Shown here piece after piece: positions 42,192-54,600 of a DNA stretch of 64,000 nt (position 1 is its first letter; every line of letters starts with the position of its first letter). Below the pieces are notes generated by a model. That model did not search any database, had not been told where the DNA came from, and was given only the letters and a program-made list of their open reading frames with translations. This DNA is from Paragordius varius (lineage: Eukaryota > Nematomorpha). The stretch spans positions 3,410,001-3,474,000 of the forward strand of contig OZ176053.1 of the NCBI GenBank assembly GCA_964247055.1, in the 5' to 3' direction. A program made the position numbers and the translations under genes.

Positions 42192-42649
42192 CAGGGGTGT
42201 CCAACATAAATGACTTGGCCGTATTTTTACCCCAGAAAGCGGGCGTGCATAAAAAAACTTTACTTTACCACTTATTCTATTAAGTATTTACATATTTCTT
42301 AGAAGATAAAAATTTTTACTCGGATAAACAATGTTTGGCCCACAACAGTGTTTATTTAACATGATTTATCTACAAAAAAAGATCTGGGTCGCATGTGGAC
42401 CATTGTAAATTGTAAGTCTTACAAGAGTGTTAATACGTAATTTAAATATATGTTGCTAAAAAGTATATTTTACGATCGATTTTGAAAATTCCAGGTTTTA
42501 TTAAAGATTTACAAAATTGAAAAATATTTGAAAAAAATTCACTATAAAAAATAATATAAAAACAATTAATATCCATTCATCAAAAATAATTTTTAATTTT
42601 GACCGAGAACTTAAAGAATTTTTTTTATAATTGGCACAAAGGAGGATGT

Positions 42650-44702
42650 AGGGTATAAAAAAATACAAACGTCCTTAAATGCTCATTTAAAATTAATTTT
42701 AGGATCTTGCAAATGTTTAACCCTATCAATTCTTCTAAGTATTTGATGCCAGAAAAAAATAAATGTTAAAAAATTAAAATTTAAATCACTGTGAAGTAAA
42801 ACGGATGCCTCACTTCTTGTTTCACTAGTATTTGAAGTATATTTACTTAAATCTTGTAATAGCTATATCAAATCATTTACTCCTTGAACAATGGCATTAA
42901 CAGCTTGAATTCTAGCACTCCATCGAAAGTATATATTTTTATACGGTCCCATCTAATAGTTAAACGTGAAAAAAGGATTATTTTGAATTATTACTAAACA
43001 GGTCACAACAATAACATGTTGTTTTGCTACCGTGACTCCTATCAAGGAATGATTGTGACAATTGACAAATATTGCTCTTTTTCCAGAATTCTTTGTTGAA
43101 CGCCTGAAATGTGACCCGATATCACAGCTGCATTATCATAGCATTGAGATCTACAATTTGATAACTGAATATTATCCATATTTAGATTTTCTAAAATTAC
43201 CTTTTCATTGACATTGCATCTTTGTTGAATAGAAAAAAAACCAAAAAGGATTCTTTTGTGACAACTTTCTATTTCTCATAATCAATAAAACATACCTGAC
43301 GAGCAATTCGTTCTCGGCGGGCTATAATAATACTTTTATATCATCAATCAATTCAGCTTTAACTCACATAGGATAAAGTGTTAGGAGATTCAAAGTTTCT
43401 CAGTGTTTTTCCATTATTGGGTCAAACTGAGCCACAAGTTTTAGTAAAGTTCAGGATTTGGTGCTGAGTCATCTAGATACATTAAACTTTCAACATGTCC
43501 TCAAAAAGAAAGATTTTGGGCGGTAAATCTTCCAGGCCAATATAAAATACGCCTTCTCTTTCCCGATTGTAAGCTTCAAGAGCAGAATCAATTCCTGTTT
43601 TATTTATCAATCTTCTTTCTGCCTCTTTCCAAGTAGTAAATGCTTTCCAAAATGTTTTCCAATTATTGAGGCTATTTTCATGATGGATTAATTTATCTTT
43701 TTTCCTTTATTTATTATAACCATGCGTAGTTATAAAAGATGATGGTAAAGAATTAGATCGATCAAAAAGTAGGCAACAAAAACAATACGAAGATCTGTTC
43801 TTTGGTGAATATAAAAGCCAAGAACTCTCAACTTCAAATCCTTCTTTTTTACCGTCCCGTCTAAAAAACCAAGGGCATGGAACGATGATTTTTTGTTTCA
43901 AAGAGATTGCATTCATTTTGAAATTCTTGGGATCCACTTAAAACTATTTCTGTGCGAAGTTGATTAAATATTACGAGAACATTATCATTAGTAAATTTTA
44001 AAAAGACGACATCACTAAACTCTATAGGTATAGCGCTTTTACTAATGGTATTTTTGTAGTTTTTTATCCTATTTATTAAATCAATAAGTTGCAGGTGTAT
44101 TTATGTTATTATTATTGAGGGGCACAGTTATGTTTGCGTCGCGTCCACTTTTTTCAATGTTATGGTCAGTTATTTCCGTTAAATAAGATTTCATACTCAT
44201 TCGCATTTTATTTGTTTAATTCTCTTCCTGGATTTTTCGTTTCCTCTTTGCGTAACCGCTGAGTTTCGGCATTAATATCTGAAGAAAATGTAAGTAATTA
44301 TAAAAAATACAAAAATCCTACCTTGTTAGAGATGGAATGATCTTGGGGATTTATATAAATAAAATTGGATATTGAAATAGAATATAATTAAAATAAAAAT
44401 GCAATTTTTAATTATAAGATTAGGTTTTGAACAAAGTTTTTTAGGCGAAAAAATAAGTTTGCACATGTTAAAGGGAATACCTACATGAAAGTTGTTTTTT
44501 GCATAATGTTTGCTCTTGATCTCATTTATATAATTTTTATATTATTTTAGGGATTTTTACGTGAATTGCTGAGAAATCTTACTTGAAAGTTGGTATTTAT
44601 TTTGCATAAAAATTTAATCAAAAAAATCATTTATGCGCCCCTAAATAACGGCGCCCGGGGCATGATGCACCCCCTTGCCCCCCCCCCCTCGGTACGCCCC
44701 TG
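42650..44702 (-). mobile_element. ZMYM1-like hAT element, decayed and left-truncated
   Basis: The right terminus, read inward, is CAGGGGCGTACCGAGG followed by a G11 run and GCAAGGGGGTGCATCATGCC, characteristic of ZMYM1-like hATs. The coding remnant runs on the minus strand. No matching left terminus was found, so the left limit is a guess. Confidence 0.6.
42780..44080 (-). pseudogene. ZMYM1-like hAT transposase remnant
   Basis: From the N-terminal side the pieces are a segment with SGSQEFQNECNLFETKNHRS (about 43960), a TTF-type zinc finger SSWLLYSPKNRSSYCFCCLL (about 43800), a core segment CRSQCYDNAAVISGHISG (about 43120) and WSARIQAVNAIVQGVNDLI (about 42910). They lie in different frames with several stops between, and the C-terminal dimerisation domain is missing. 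It is clearly dead. Confidence 0.7.
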
Positions 44703-45021
44703 ATATATCAAGACATTGGTAACAAATAAATTTATTATATCAACATCTAGAAGTGCTAATTTTTATATCAAAAAGAAAATAAACAGTATAAATATAATAA
44801 TGCTTTGCTGATTAAATTATATCAATGTGTAAAAAAAGATAAAAATACATGGATATGGTACACTTATTGCAATTCGATAGTATGACTGTAACCTTTTTTA
44901 TCTAATAAAAATAAAAGAAATAAATATTTTTCATTGCATAATTAAATTTTTAATGGGATATTTGTTTTGTAATTTTTTTGCTTAATTTACAAATCTATAT
45001 CAATATTTGATACAACACATC

Positions 45022-46620
45022 TCAATTCATTCTCCAAGTTTTCATCAATTTATAAAGAACGTGAAAGAGATTTGTGTATTTCATTTTAGAAAAAAAACTT
45101 TCACAAAGATAAGTGGACCCAAAAGCACAAATTAATCTTTGTGCAAAAATTTTTAAATTAGGAAATTTATCAAACGTTATATATTTTTTATAAAATTTAA
45201 TTTTATTTGTGTGCCCAAATAATAATTTTAATTCATTATTGCTTTGCAAATCTAGTAATTCCATTTGTAAATTAATTGGAGCGTTGATAGCTTCAACGTA
45301 GAATGGACAACAAATTAACATATTTTGTCATATCCTCGTATCGATTATCAAAAGCTTTTGATAATATGTTAATTGATCTGCATTTTTTGAAAAATCGTTA
45401 GTTTTACCAGCTTTAAATTCATTCGATTCTGGAAAATGTTCAGCATCATTTTTTTAAATGGCATTCAAATAAAGTCAATTTTTTACAAAACGCTTTAATA
45501 TGGTTATTCGCATCAACAATTAAATTATCTTGCTTTTGCAAGGAATTAATTGATTTAGTTTTTCGTTAACATCTAAGGAAAAGCATAAATCTGACAACCA
45601 ATCTTCATTAGTTAATTCCTCTACCAAATAATTATTCTGCAATAGAAAAATATTTATTTCTTTTAATAAATAATAAAACCTTTTTAGACATTTCCCCAAC
45701 TAAGCCACCTTACATTTGAAAAAACATAAAATCTCCATATTCTGAATGAATTTCTACTAACTCCTTAAACTGTCTATGCTTCAAAGCATGAGATTTTATA
45801 AAATTAACTACTTTAATAACAACGGTCATAACATTGTGCATTGTCAGAGCATGTGCGCAATTTTCACGGTGAATCATGCAATGCATTATATATATATGGT
45901 CAATATTAATACCATCGGATTCCATCTTATTTAACAATATTTTCAAGGTTCCCTTGTTTTTTCCCATCATAACTGGGGCACCATCTGTTGTCAAACAAGA
46001 TAGCGCCCTCATATTTAATTTATTGTCCTCAATACATTTTAAAATTGCATGAATCATATCATCTCCCTTAATTGTATTTTTCATCGGAAGTACTAACATA
46101 TCTTCTGTTATATTAAAAAAATCATCTATTCGTCGAATAAAGACTACCAATTGTGATATGTCGCTTATATCTGTGCTTTCATCAAATGACAAGGAAAACG
46201 CCACAAAATTTTGAAATCTTTCTTTTAGGGAAAGTTAAATTTCTTCTGCGATGTCTGAAATTCGTCGACACATAGTATTACGCGAAAGACTTATACTGGA
46301 TATATATTTAACTTTATTAGGCAAAACACATTTTATACGCATTCCTTTGCAAACTCACCATCAGAATAAGGCTTCATTTTTTGGCGAGTAAATTGGCAAC
46401 AATGGTGAATTAAATTGTTGGTTGGAGATTATTAATATTTTTTAAAGATTCTAATTTTATTATTTCATTTCTGTAGTCATATTAATAAAATCCAAATGCA
46501 TGGTATTGGCATGTCTTTTTAAATTATGGTCGCGAAACCCGTTTGTCGTAAATTTGCAAATAAGGCACTCCGCTTTGTTGAAAATTTGAGTACATCCATA
46601 TTTTAATTCCCAGTCGGGAT
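45022..46620 (-). pseudogene. ZBED5/GTF2IRD2-like hAT transposase remnant
   Basis: A BED zinc finger is readable at about 46620-46480 (ECLICKF...FRDHNLKRHANTMH; Cys-Cys-His-His ligands present). The RNase-H-like core is open at 46204-45710 and includes FDESTDISDISQL and TTDGAPVMMGKNKG. The hAT dimerisation region is at 45321-45022 (STYLCESFFSKMKYT). Stops and frame changes separate the three parts. The family is widespread in animal genomes. Confidence 0.75.
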
Positions 46621-46658
46621 TGTATTTTCTAGTTACTTTTTTATTTATGCATATTAAA

Positions 46659-46890
46659 AGCTAAATAAATTATTTTAAATACCTATTTTTTGCAAGTAAT
46701 TTAATGTTTCAATGGACCCAAATTATAATTCCCAGTATTGGTGTACAAAAGCTAAATAAATTATTTTAAATACCTGTTTTTTGCAAGTATTTCAATGTTT
46801 CAATAGACCCACATTATAATTCCCAGTATTGGTAAGAAAGCTAAATTTATTTTAAATGCCTATTTTTTGCAAGTAATTTAATGTGGAAGT
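46659..46890. repeat. Tandem repeat, ~90-bp unit, 2.5 copies
   Basis: Units starting AGCTAAAT at 46659, 46750 and 46839 share TTTTTTGCAAGTA and AATTCCCAGTATTGG. They lie between the BED finger and the right end of the ZBED-type element, so they are probably subterminal repeats of it. Confidence 0.75.
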
Positions 46891-47139
46891 TATCATCTTG
46901 AAGTTGGAAATAACATGCAGCAAAAAATGTGTTTTATAAATGATTAAATGAATGCGATGATGGATATTATAATAAAGAATTTTAAAAGGCTCTAAAAATA
47001 ATTTAAATCTCAAAATAAAAATGCATAATTTACATATAAATTTTTTTTAAAAAAATTAGAAATTTTTTTCAAAATTTTCAAAGAGCCACTCTTTCAATGA
47101 GCCACTAGCGGCTCGCGAGTACCCTGTTGGACACCCCCG

Positions 47140-47549
47140 ATCTAAGGCTTTTATGATACTTTTTTGCGACTACAGACTAATGACATGATTGGCTTAAATT
47201 TTGGATATAAATGTTGCCATAGACAGATAAGTGTACGTTCAAAAAATTATCAAAAATTATGAGCCATCTAATTAATGGTGAGTTACACTAATACGTATCT
47301 GTTAAATCATATAAAAGTGTCGAACACGCGGTTCGCGAAAAGTTTGGAAATTCATAATTTGCAAAAAGCTAACAAAATCTTAATAAAAATTTTTTTTAAA
47401 CAATTTTTCTAAATAAGAATGCACATCTATTTTCATAATTAAACATAAAAAATAGTTAATGTGGGTTTAAATTTTTGAGCACCCTTTTAAAAATCATATG
47501 GATTAAATGTTAAAGTTTATAATATTTAAATGGCATAATTTAAAATAAA
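47140..47549. other. Spacer upstream of arm 2
   Basis: No gene or clear repeat was recognised between the hAT right end and the start of homology with arm 1. Confidence 0.4.
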
Positions 47550-47679
47550 TTCCTATTTTTCTTAAAGGCTGATTATTTTCCTAATAGGGACTATATTTTA
47601 GATACCGATGTGTTTACCTTTTTGCTTATAAGTATAAAATCTTAATTGAGTGTTTAAATTTTAGCAAATGCATCATCAA

Positions 47680-47865
47680 ATTGAGATAAACTTTATCACT
47701 TTTTATATATGCTTATAAGCCCATATTTTATATGACAACAATCATTTTATAAAGTATCATACTGCTTAAGCCTATAATTAAATTCTATTTAGCAACAATC
47801 ACTTTTTAAAATTCTCGCATTGCTATTTTACAAAAATATTTTTAAAACTTTTATTATCAAAATTT
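47680..47865 (+). promoter_or_regulatory. Conserved upstream region of copy C with paired motif
   Basis: GACAACAATCA (47734-47744) and AGCAACAATCA (47791-47801) lie 57 bp apart, ending 122 and 65 bp before the ATG. The arrangement matches copies A and B. Confidence 0.45.
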
Positions 47866-49797
47866 ATGAAATTTTTTGCAAGGATATTCAATTTGAAAAC
47901 GACGAGTTGTGGTGAAACCCAAGAGAAGGGAAAGGGTATGCATATATATCAATTCTTTTCCAAAATTCAGCAAATTAATGAGAAAATTTATCAAAGATAT
48001 TTCTTTAAATACAACTAACCTTTTTTCATAATGAAAAATAAAATAATTCAAAATTTTAAAATTTTAGATTGATGTTTCAACATAATTTATAACACAGATT
48101 AGTTGGAATTGGAAGTTTAATGATTTACTGTTACAAATTAAAATTATATTTATGTTTAATATTAAGTAGTATTGGTAGATTAGATTCTGATTGGCTTATT
48201 TCTTTTGTTAAAATTTGGCTTAATATTTATTGACCACAATATAAGTTTAAAGTTAAATGATGGCAATAATCATTTTATATATATTTTAAATACTAACATT
48301 GACCGAAATTCAGTTATTTATATTACTTTAAAATTCCCAAGTCGGTTTTCATTTTATTTATAACCATAAAGTAAAAATGTTAAATTTTACAGGCTGGAGA
48401 AGATATCTGTGCTGCATATCTTCTTGCTGTTTTAAGAAAAAGAACAAAGGGGAAAGATTGGAAAGTAATCCTGAGGTACCTTCGGAGCCAAGTGAGATTT
48501 TGAAATCTAATATTATCAACAACATATTACCATACACTAAAATAAGCTAAATATTTTATAAAATACAAATGTTTATATATAAATAGAACCAAAAAAGAGT
48601 GTCACTTTCAGTGAAGTCAATCAATACCATTCATGGACTCCGGTCAGTCCTGTCTCTTCTCCATGTAAAATACCAAAATTATTAATCAACATTTTTTACA
48701 GCTCATTTTGTATAGTTTTTAATAAAATTTTATATCTTTAAGATACTTTTCCCGAAGTGGAGGAAATTTATGAAAAACTTCTAAATAATAAAGATGACCA
48801 AGTTGAAAATGAAGATGATTGGGAGTCGATATCTTCAGGTAAAATTATCGGACATAATGTGAACACAAATATTTTTTCGAAAGACAATCATATTTTTAAA
48901 ATCTTGATTTTAATTGAAATAGCTCATCATTTTTATTTAGATTATTCTTAAAGTTTAAATTTGCAATTGATATAAATTGTGCCAAAACTCATAAGGTTGT
49001 AAATAATATAATTTAATTTTTTTAGATTCTTTTTCCGAAGTGGAGGAAATTTATGCGAAACTTTTTGCTGACGATGGTGAAGATGATCTGAAGTCGATAT
49101 CTTCAGGTTTTTTTATTTTTATTGAGTATTAAGAGGATTTTTAAATGTTAGCATTCGCTGGTTATGATCTAATACAAAATATGTCTAAATTTATATAAAT
49201 TGATATAAAAATAATAAATACCGTTGAAAGCTTATATTATAAGAAATTAATCTGTGTTGATAATTTTAAAAATATATTTTACTGTAAAAAGTCTAAATAA
49301 GATATGTGAAAAATATATCCTTTTGTCGATAAAATCTTGATGGAAAAATGTATAAGATTTAGGCTCAAAGTGTTGGGAATTAGGCGTTATTTAAGTATAA
49401 CAACCTATTATCATAATTCCGAAATCGCAAATTTCGCCCATATAATTTTAATAATATTTCTCCAGTTAATTATTCTAAAATTTATAAAAATATATGCATT
49501 ATTTACGTATAAGCTTAACAGCCTCACATTTTAAAACCCGTAAAATGGATTAGCGCTTTCTAAAACACAAAAAAACCGGGATTGTGCGATAAATAATTTT
49601 AATACTATTTTGAAGTGATTGATCTAACACTAAACTTAAACTCTTTTCTCTAATCAATTTTCTATTCAACTATGAGGTGTTACTTATTTATACCATTAAC
49701 ATTTTTAGAAAAAACTGTGGAGAAACCATTGAAAGAGTATAATGAATATGAAGTTGTGGATTGGAGTTATCTTTCTCCGAGGAATGAGGCGGATTGA
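47866..49797 (+). CDS. Unrecognised six-exon family, copy C
   Basis: Exons 47866-47935, 48393-48491, 48587-48664, 48743-48838, 49026-49106 and 49709-49797 have exactly the same lengths and phases as copy B and give 170 residues without a stop. The product starts MKFFARIFNLKTTSCGETQE. It then has WRRYLCCISSCCFKKKNKG, KKSVTFSEVNQYHSWTPVSP, acidic modules FPEVEEIYEKLLNNKDDQ and SFSEVEEIYAKLFADDGEDD (both ending SISS), and a tail with EVVDWSYLSPRNEAD. Exon 3 differs from copies A and B by one Arg/Lys swap, whereas intron sequence differs widely, which suggests selection on the protein. The gene is unknown; a PP1-binding, membrane-tethered regulator is a hypothesis from motifs only. A conventional ATG starts exon 1; an upstream non-coding exon cannot be excluded. 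Confidence 0.8.
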
Positions 49798-49869
49798 TGA
49801 TTCGCGGAACACAAAAAAATCTTCAACAATGTTTAATTTTATTTTTAATATTTTTTCGATATCTTATTA

Positions 49870-51230
49870 CTTGTTTCATCGTTTATTATACATTTTGGAT
49901 TTTTTATGCATTTTATTCCTTTACTAATTTTGATTCATTCTACTTCTTTATTCCTTTATAACTAAACTTTCCAACATCTACCTACACCTCAAACAAATTA
50001 AACCTATCTATACACTCTTCACATCCAATTACATTTATCTTTTTACATTACATCACACACTTTTATAAAACACTTTTGGATTCTTTATTTTTATATTGGA
50101 TTTGGATTCTTTACTTTTTATGACATTTTTTGATTTTTGGATCGTCACATCTCATACTCAAACCCCTTATCTCACACTCATTCAAACTCTCCACCATACT
50201 TCTCATCTACACATCATTACACCCATAATCACACTATTCATCCTTTGTATATTCTAATTTTTATACATTTGGATTCTTTAAATACTTACATCCCACACCT
50301 ACCTACACTTCAAACAAATCAAACCTATCTACACACGCTTCACATCCAAACACATTTATCTTTTTACATTACATCACACTCATCTTTTATATAACATTTT
50401 TGGATTCTTTATTTTTATATTGGATTTGGATTCTTTACTTTTTATGCATTTTTTGATTTTTGGATATCTCATACTCATTCAAACTGTCCACCATACATCT
50501 CATCTACACATCATTACACCATATTCACACTATTCATCATTTATATATTCTATTTTGAATACATTTGGATTCTTTAAACTACTTACATCCCACACCTACC
50601 TACACTTACAAATCAAACCTATCTACTCACTCCTTACATCCAATCACAATTATCTCTTTAAATTATATCATTCTCATCTTTTAACTAACACTTTTGGGGA
50701 TTATTTATTTTTATATTGGATTTGGATTCTTTACCTTTTATGTCATGTTTTTGATTTTTGGATACCTCAAACACAACCCTTTTTCTTTAACTACATATCA
50801 CTTCACACTCATCTCTACACTCTCAACCCTTACACATGTCAACATCAACATATTACCTTTTATCCACATCATTTGTATATTCTTTATCATACAATTGGAT
50901 TCTATATATTTTCATCATTTTTTGGAACATCATTTTTTATGACATTTGGATTTTGGATTATTTTTTATTTTTTGGATTTGGATTTTTTTACCTCATATTC
51001 AACCTCCCATCCTTTATCCTTCACTCAAATACTTAACAAACTCACATGCACTCATCTTTATTACAACATTACCTACTCAACTCAAACTTCTCATATATCT
51101 ATATTATCATTGCTTTTATATAAAAAAATTTGGATTTATTTTTTATTAAATCTTGAATTACTTTTTTGTTTGATGAATTTGTTCCATATACGTCTCACTC
51201 TCTAACCCTCAAACCTCAAACTCACATACA
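49870..51230 (+). repeat. G-poor satellite array, arm 2
   Basis: These are the same units as at 39490-40570, about 300 bp each; ACATCCCACACCTACCTACA recurs at about 50287 and 50586. The plus strand is depleted in G, which produces an open frame of 261 codons at 50420-51205. That frame is compositionally extreme and shares no domain with any family I know. Confidence 0.85.
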
Positions 51231-51348
51231 CACACGCAAACACATTTACCATCAAACCTCCTTTTATTCAACGCCATACTTTATATCATAACTCATCCCA
51301 TACTACATATTAAATTGTTAATGTTTTGTTAATGTTTACTTTTATTTA

Positions 51349-51647
51349 TGACAAATAGTTAATATAAATTATAAAGGATATATTTATTTATTTAGTATAA
51401 CATCAAAACTGAATAATATAATATAATGTGTTCTGTGTGTTACAATGATTCCTTATATACATTAGGAAATTTGGTTATTGCATTCACAAGGATAATGGTT
51501 TAAACGTTGTTAAAGATAATAAGTATAAATAAAATAATTTGCATTCACAACCAAGGTAATATATATTTTTAACGTAACAAGGACCAAAGTGTATTATGCA
51601 CTAAAAAAGAGAAGGATAATTTGCGTATGATGATAACCCTTTTAACA
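51349..51647 (-). repeat. 3' LTR of the Gypsy element
   Basis: 299 bp, beginning TG and ending CA on either strand. It is identical by eye to 55651-55949. Confidence 0.92.
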
Positions 51648-54600
51648 TACCTTCTTCCTTAAGCTTGATATCGGTCGGGTGGCTTTCGGGATCTAATCGG
51701 GTACCGGCGAGTTGTGGTAGGAGAAGTGTCACTTGTTTGCACAGGAGTATTCTCACTTGAAGGCGCACTTTCTGATTTCGGATTCTCCTGGATGTTTTCA
51801 GGGGTTCTTATTTCATGTTCCGTGGGATGTTTTCGGAGGTTATTATCATTGTTGTTTAAGTTGTTGGTTAAGTTTTTAGTCTTTTCCTCACTGTTATTAT
51901 CATTGTTGTTTAAGTTTTTAGTCTTTTCCTCACTTCTCCCTTCTTCTCCTTCGGCCGACCAATCCATGCGATTCCTTAATTGATCAGCATGTTTGCGGAT
52001 GATTTTGCCATTGTCGTTGACATTGTACGATAACCATCCCGTTCTGTCGACGATTTGTCCCTCCCTCCAACCAGAACACAATTCATTCTTGATATATACT
52101 TTTTGCCCCTTTTCAAACTCCTGCGGAATGTCGGGAGTATCCATGAACTCGTTGGGTTTCGTTTTCATCCATGTTAATGGGCTTTGCATAGTTCTTTTTA
52201 AAAACAAATGCGCGGGAGTCTCCTTCGTAGAACTGTGATGCGTGTTTCGGTAAGCCCATAAGATTTGGTTTAATCTTCGTACTGGGTCTGCGGAAAGGTC
52301 TGCGGAAAGTGGGGTTGACATCGAATAATGATTTTTTAGAGTGTAAATTACCCTCTCTACCAACCCATTTGTTCGGGGGTGGTAGGGAGCTGATGTTACG
52401 TGTTTTATATTAGAGGAAGCTAAAGTTCTCTCAAACTCCCCCGATTTAAAATAAGAGCCGTTATCAGTAACCACCATTTTTGGGTACCCATACCGGCAAA
52501 AACAGGTTTCCAAAAACTTAAGGATATTACCGGTATTCACAGAACGTAACGTTTCTACCTCCACCCAGCGGGTGCAATGATCAATTAGTACCACCCAGTA
52601 TAAATTGTCAATGGGTCCAGCGATATCTAGGTGGAGCCGTTCCCATATGGTTGTATTCTCGTTCCATTGATAGGTGGGATTTTCGGGTATATTTGGGCGC
52701 AGCCTTTGACAATTTTGGCAACTACGCACCCATTTATCGATATCTTGGCTCAACCCGGGCCAATAAACCTTTTCACGGCTTAATAGTTTCATGGCTTGTA
52801 TTCCCGGATGGCCACTATGCAGGTATCTTAAAATATCTGGCTTAATTTTGTTCGGGATTATTACCCGATCTCCCACAAATAATAGACCGTATGCATCCTC
52901 AATTTCATTTTTTATTGCTATGAAAGGCTTGACCAGGGGGTCCGTCCAATTATTAGACCTTAGGGCTACTTTTAACTTTGCTATAGTAGGATCCTTCATA
53001 GACTCTTGATAGATAATTTCTCTATTTAAATTTAATTCGTTGGACCAAATCAAATGAACATTGCTACTTTCATCATCTTTCTCAAACGCCATCGGCTCCT
53101 GGTTTTCAATGGGGAGTCTCGATAGGCAGTCAGCTATGTTTTCTGTACCAGGGTGATATTCTATGTTGAAATCGAATACCGATGTTCTAGTTATCCAGCG
53201 TACTAGTTTACAATTATTAATTTTACTTAGATCTCTTTGAGGCCCAAATAGTTTCACTAGAGGTTTGTGGTCCGTTTGTATTATAAATTTCCTGCCATAC
53301 AAAAAGGTTTTAAACTTCTCTAACGCTATTAGGATAGATTTTGCTTCTCGCTCAATTACTGAATAGTTTCCTTCAGCCTGAGAGCATTTTTTTGACGTGT
53401 AGGCGATCGGGCGATTACCCGCTGTTGTTCTATGTGATAAAATAGCACCGTATCCCGACATTGACGCGTCGGTTTCCAAGACTATAGGTAGTTTGGGATT
53501 ATACGGATGCAAGGAACTACTCTGGCAGATCAAGTCTTTAGCTTTTTTGAATATCGAATCATGCGTTAGCGTCCAACACCATTTTTGTTTGTTACCTGCT
53601 AATTTATGTAGTTCTCCCATTAAAATGCTTAGAAGGGATGAATTTTGCATGAAAATTAAGTAAACCCAAAAATGATCTAAGAGTGGTTTTGTTGGTCGGG
53701 GTCGGGCACTCTTGGATGGCTTTAATTTTGTTTGGGGAGGGCTTAATGCAATTTTCAGAAATAATGTGACCAAGATATTCTACAGATGGTTGAAAAAGTT
53801 TTATTTTATCTTTGCGCAATTTTAATCCCATTGTCTCCAATTTGGTAAATACCTTTATTAGGTTGTCCTTGTGCTTTGTCTCGGTTTCTCCTGTCACGAT
53901 AACGTCATCTAAATAAACGGCTGTACCTGCGCAATCTTTTAATAACTCGTCCATTATTTGTTGAAAGAAACTGGGGGCGCAATTTAACCCGAAAGGCAAT
54001 CGTTTATACTTATAAAACCCCTTATGTGTCGAAATTGTTAGTAAGTGCTGACTATCTGGGTCTACTGGAATTTGAAAATAGGCGTCTTTCAAATCTAGTG
54101 TCGAGAAAGATTTGCCGAAGGAAATTTTTGAGATGAGGTCGTCAAAGGTTGGGATTATGTATTGCGGCGGTTTTATGTGTGGATTTATACTTATTTTAAA
54201 ATCCGCGCATATTCTAAGCTCTTTATTAGGTTTTATAATATTTACAGTAGGGCTGGACCAAACGATTCTAGTCTTTTTTGGATCAACAGGCTCAATTATA
54301 TCCAGTTTTACCAATCTATTTATCTCATCCTCCACTTTGCTTTGTAATGATAGTGGCACCCTTCTACTTGGAAAAATTCTACCACAATTATTATTACTTA
54401 AAAACACTTTAATCGGGTCGCCCTTCCAGCAACCAAGGCCCTCAGAAAATAACTTGCTAAATTTGTTATATATATCATATGAAGATAAGTTATTTATTAT
54501 TACATGATTGGGTAATTTTAAATTAAATTGTTTTATCCAGTCCATTCCAAATATTGATGGTAAGTTGTTGTTTATAATAAAGCACTCTAGAATGTGCGTT

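Larger units (their letters stand above)
36990..42640 (+). repeat. Segmental duplication, arm 1 (contains copy B)
   Basis: The order gene, satellite, tail aligns with 47550-57140. In the tail, 40740-41070 matches 55990-56340, and 41725-42640 matches 56340-57130. Differences include about 640 bp present only in this arm (about 41075-41720) and the hAT insertion beginning at 42192. The arms are in direct orientation, so this is a tandem duplication now enlarged by insertions. Confidence 0.75.
42192..47139 (-). mobile_element. ZBED5-type hAT element, decayed, with a second hAT inside
   Basis: The left end CAGGGGTGTCCAACATAAAT and the right end (inverted CGGGGGTGTCCAACAGG) are terminal repeats typical of this hAT group. 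The minus strand encodes a BED finger and a ZBED5/GTF2IRD2-like transposase (45022-46620). A ZMYM1-like hAT ending at 44702 lies between the left end and this coding region, so it appears nested. I could not see a matching 8-bp target duplication at the outer ends, so the exact limits are provisional. Confidence 0.6.

Noticed and set aside
50420-51205. 261-codon open frame on the plus strand
   Set aside because: It lies wholly inside the G-poor satellite. Lack of G removes most stop codons on this strand and the product is low-complexity Thr/His/Tyr/Phe/Leu.
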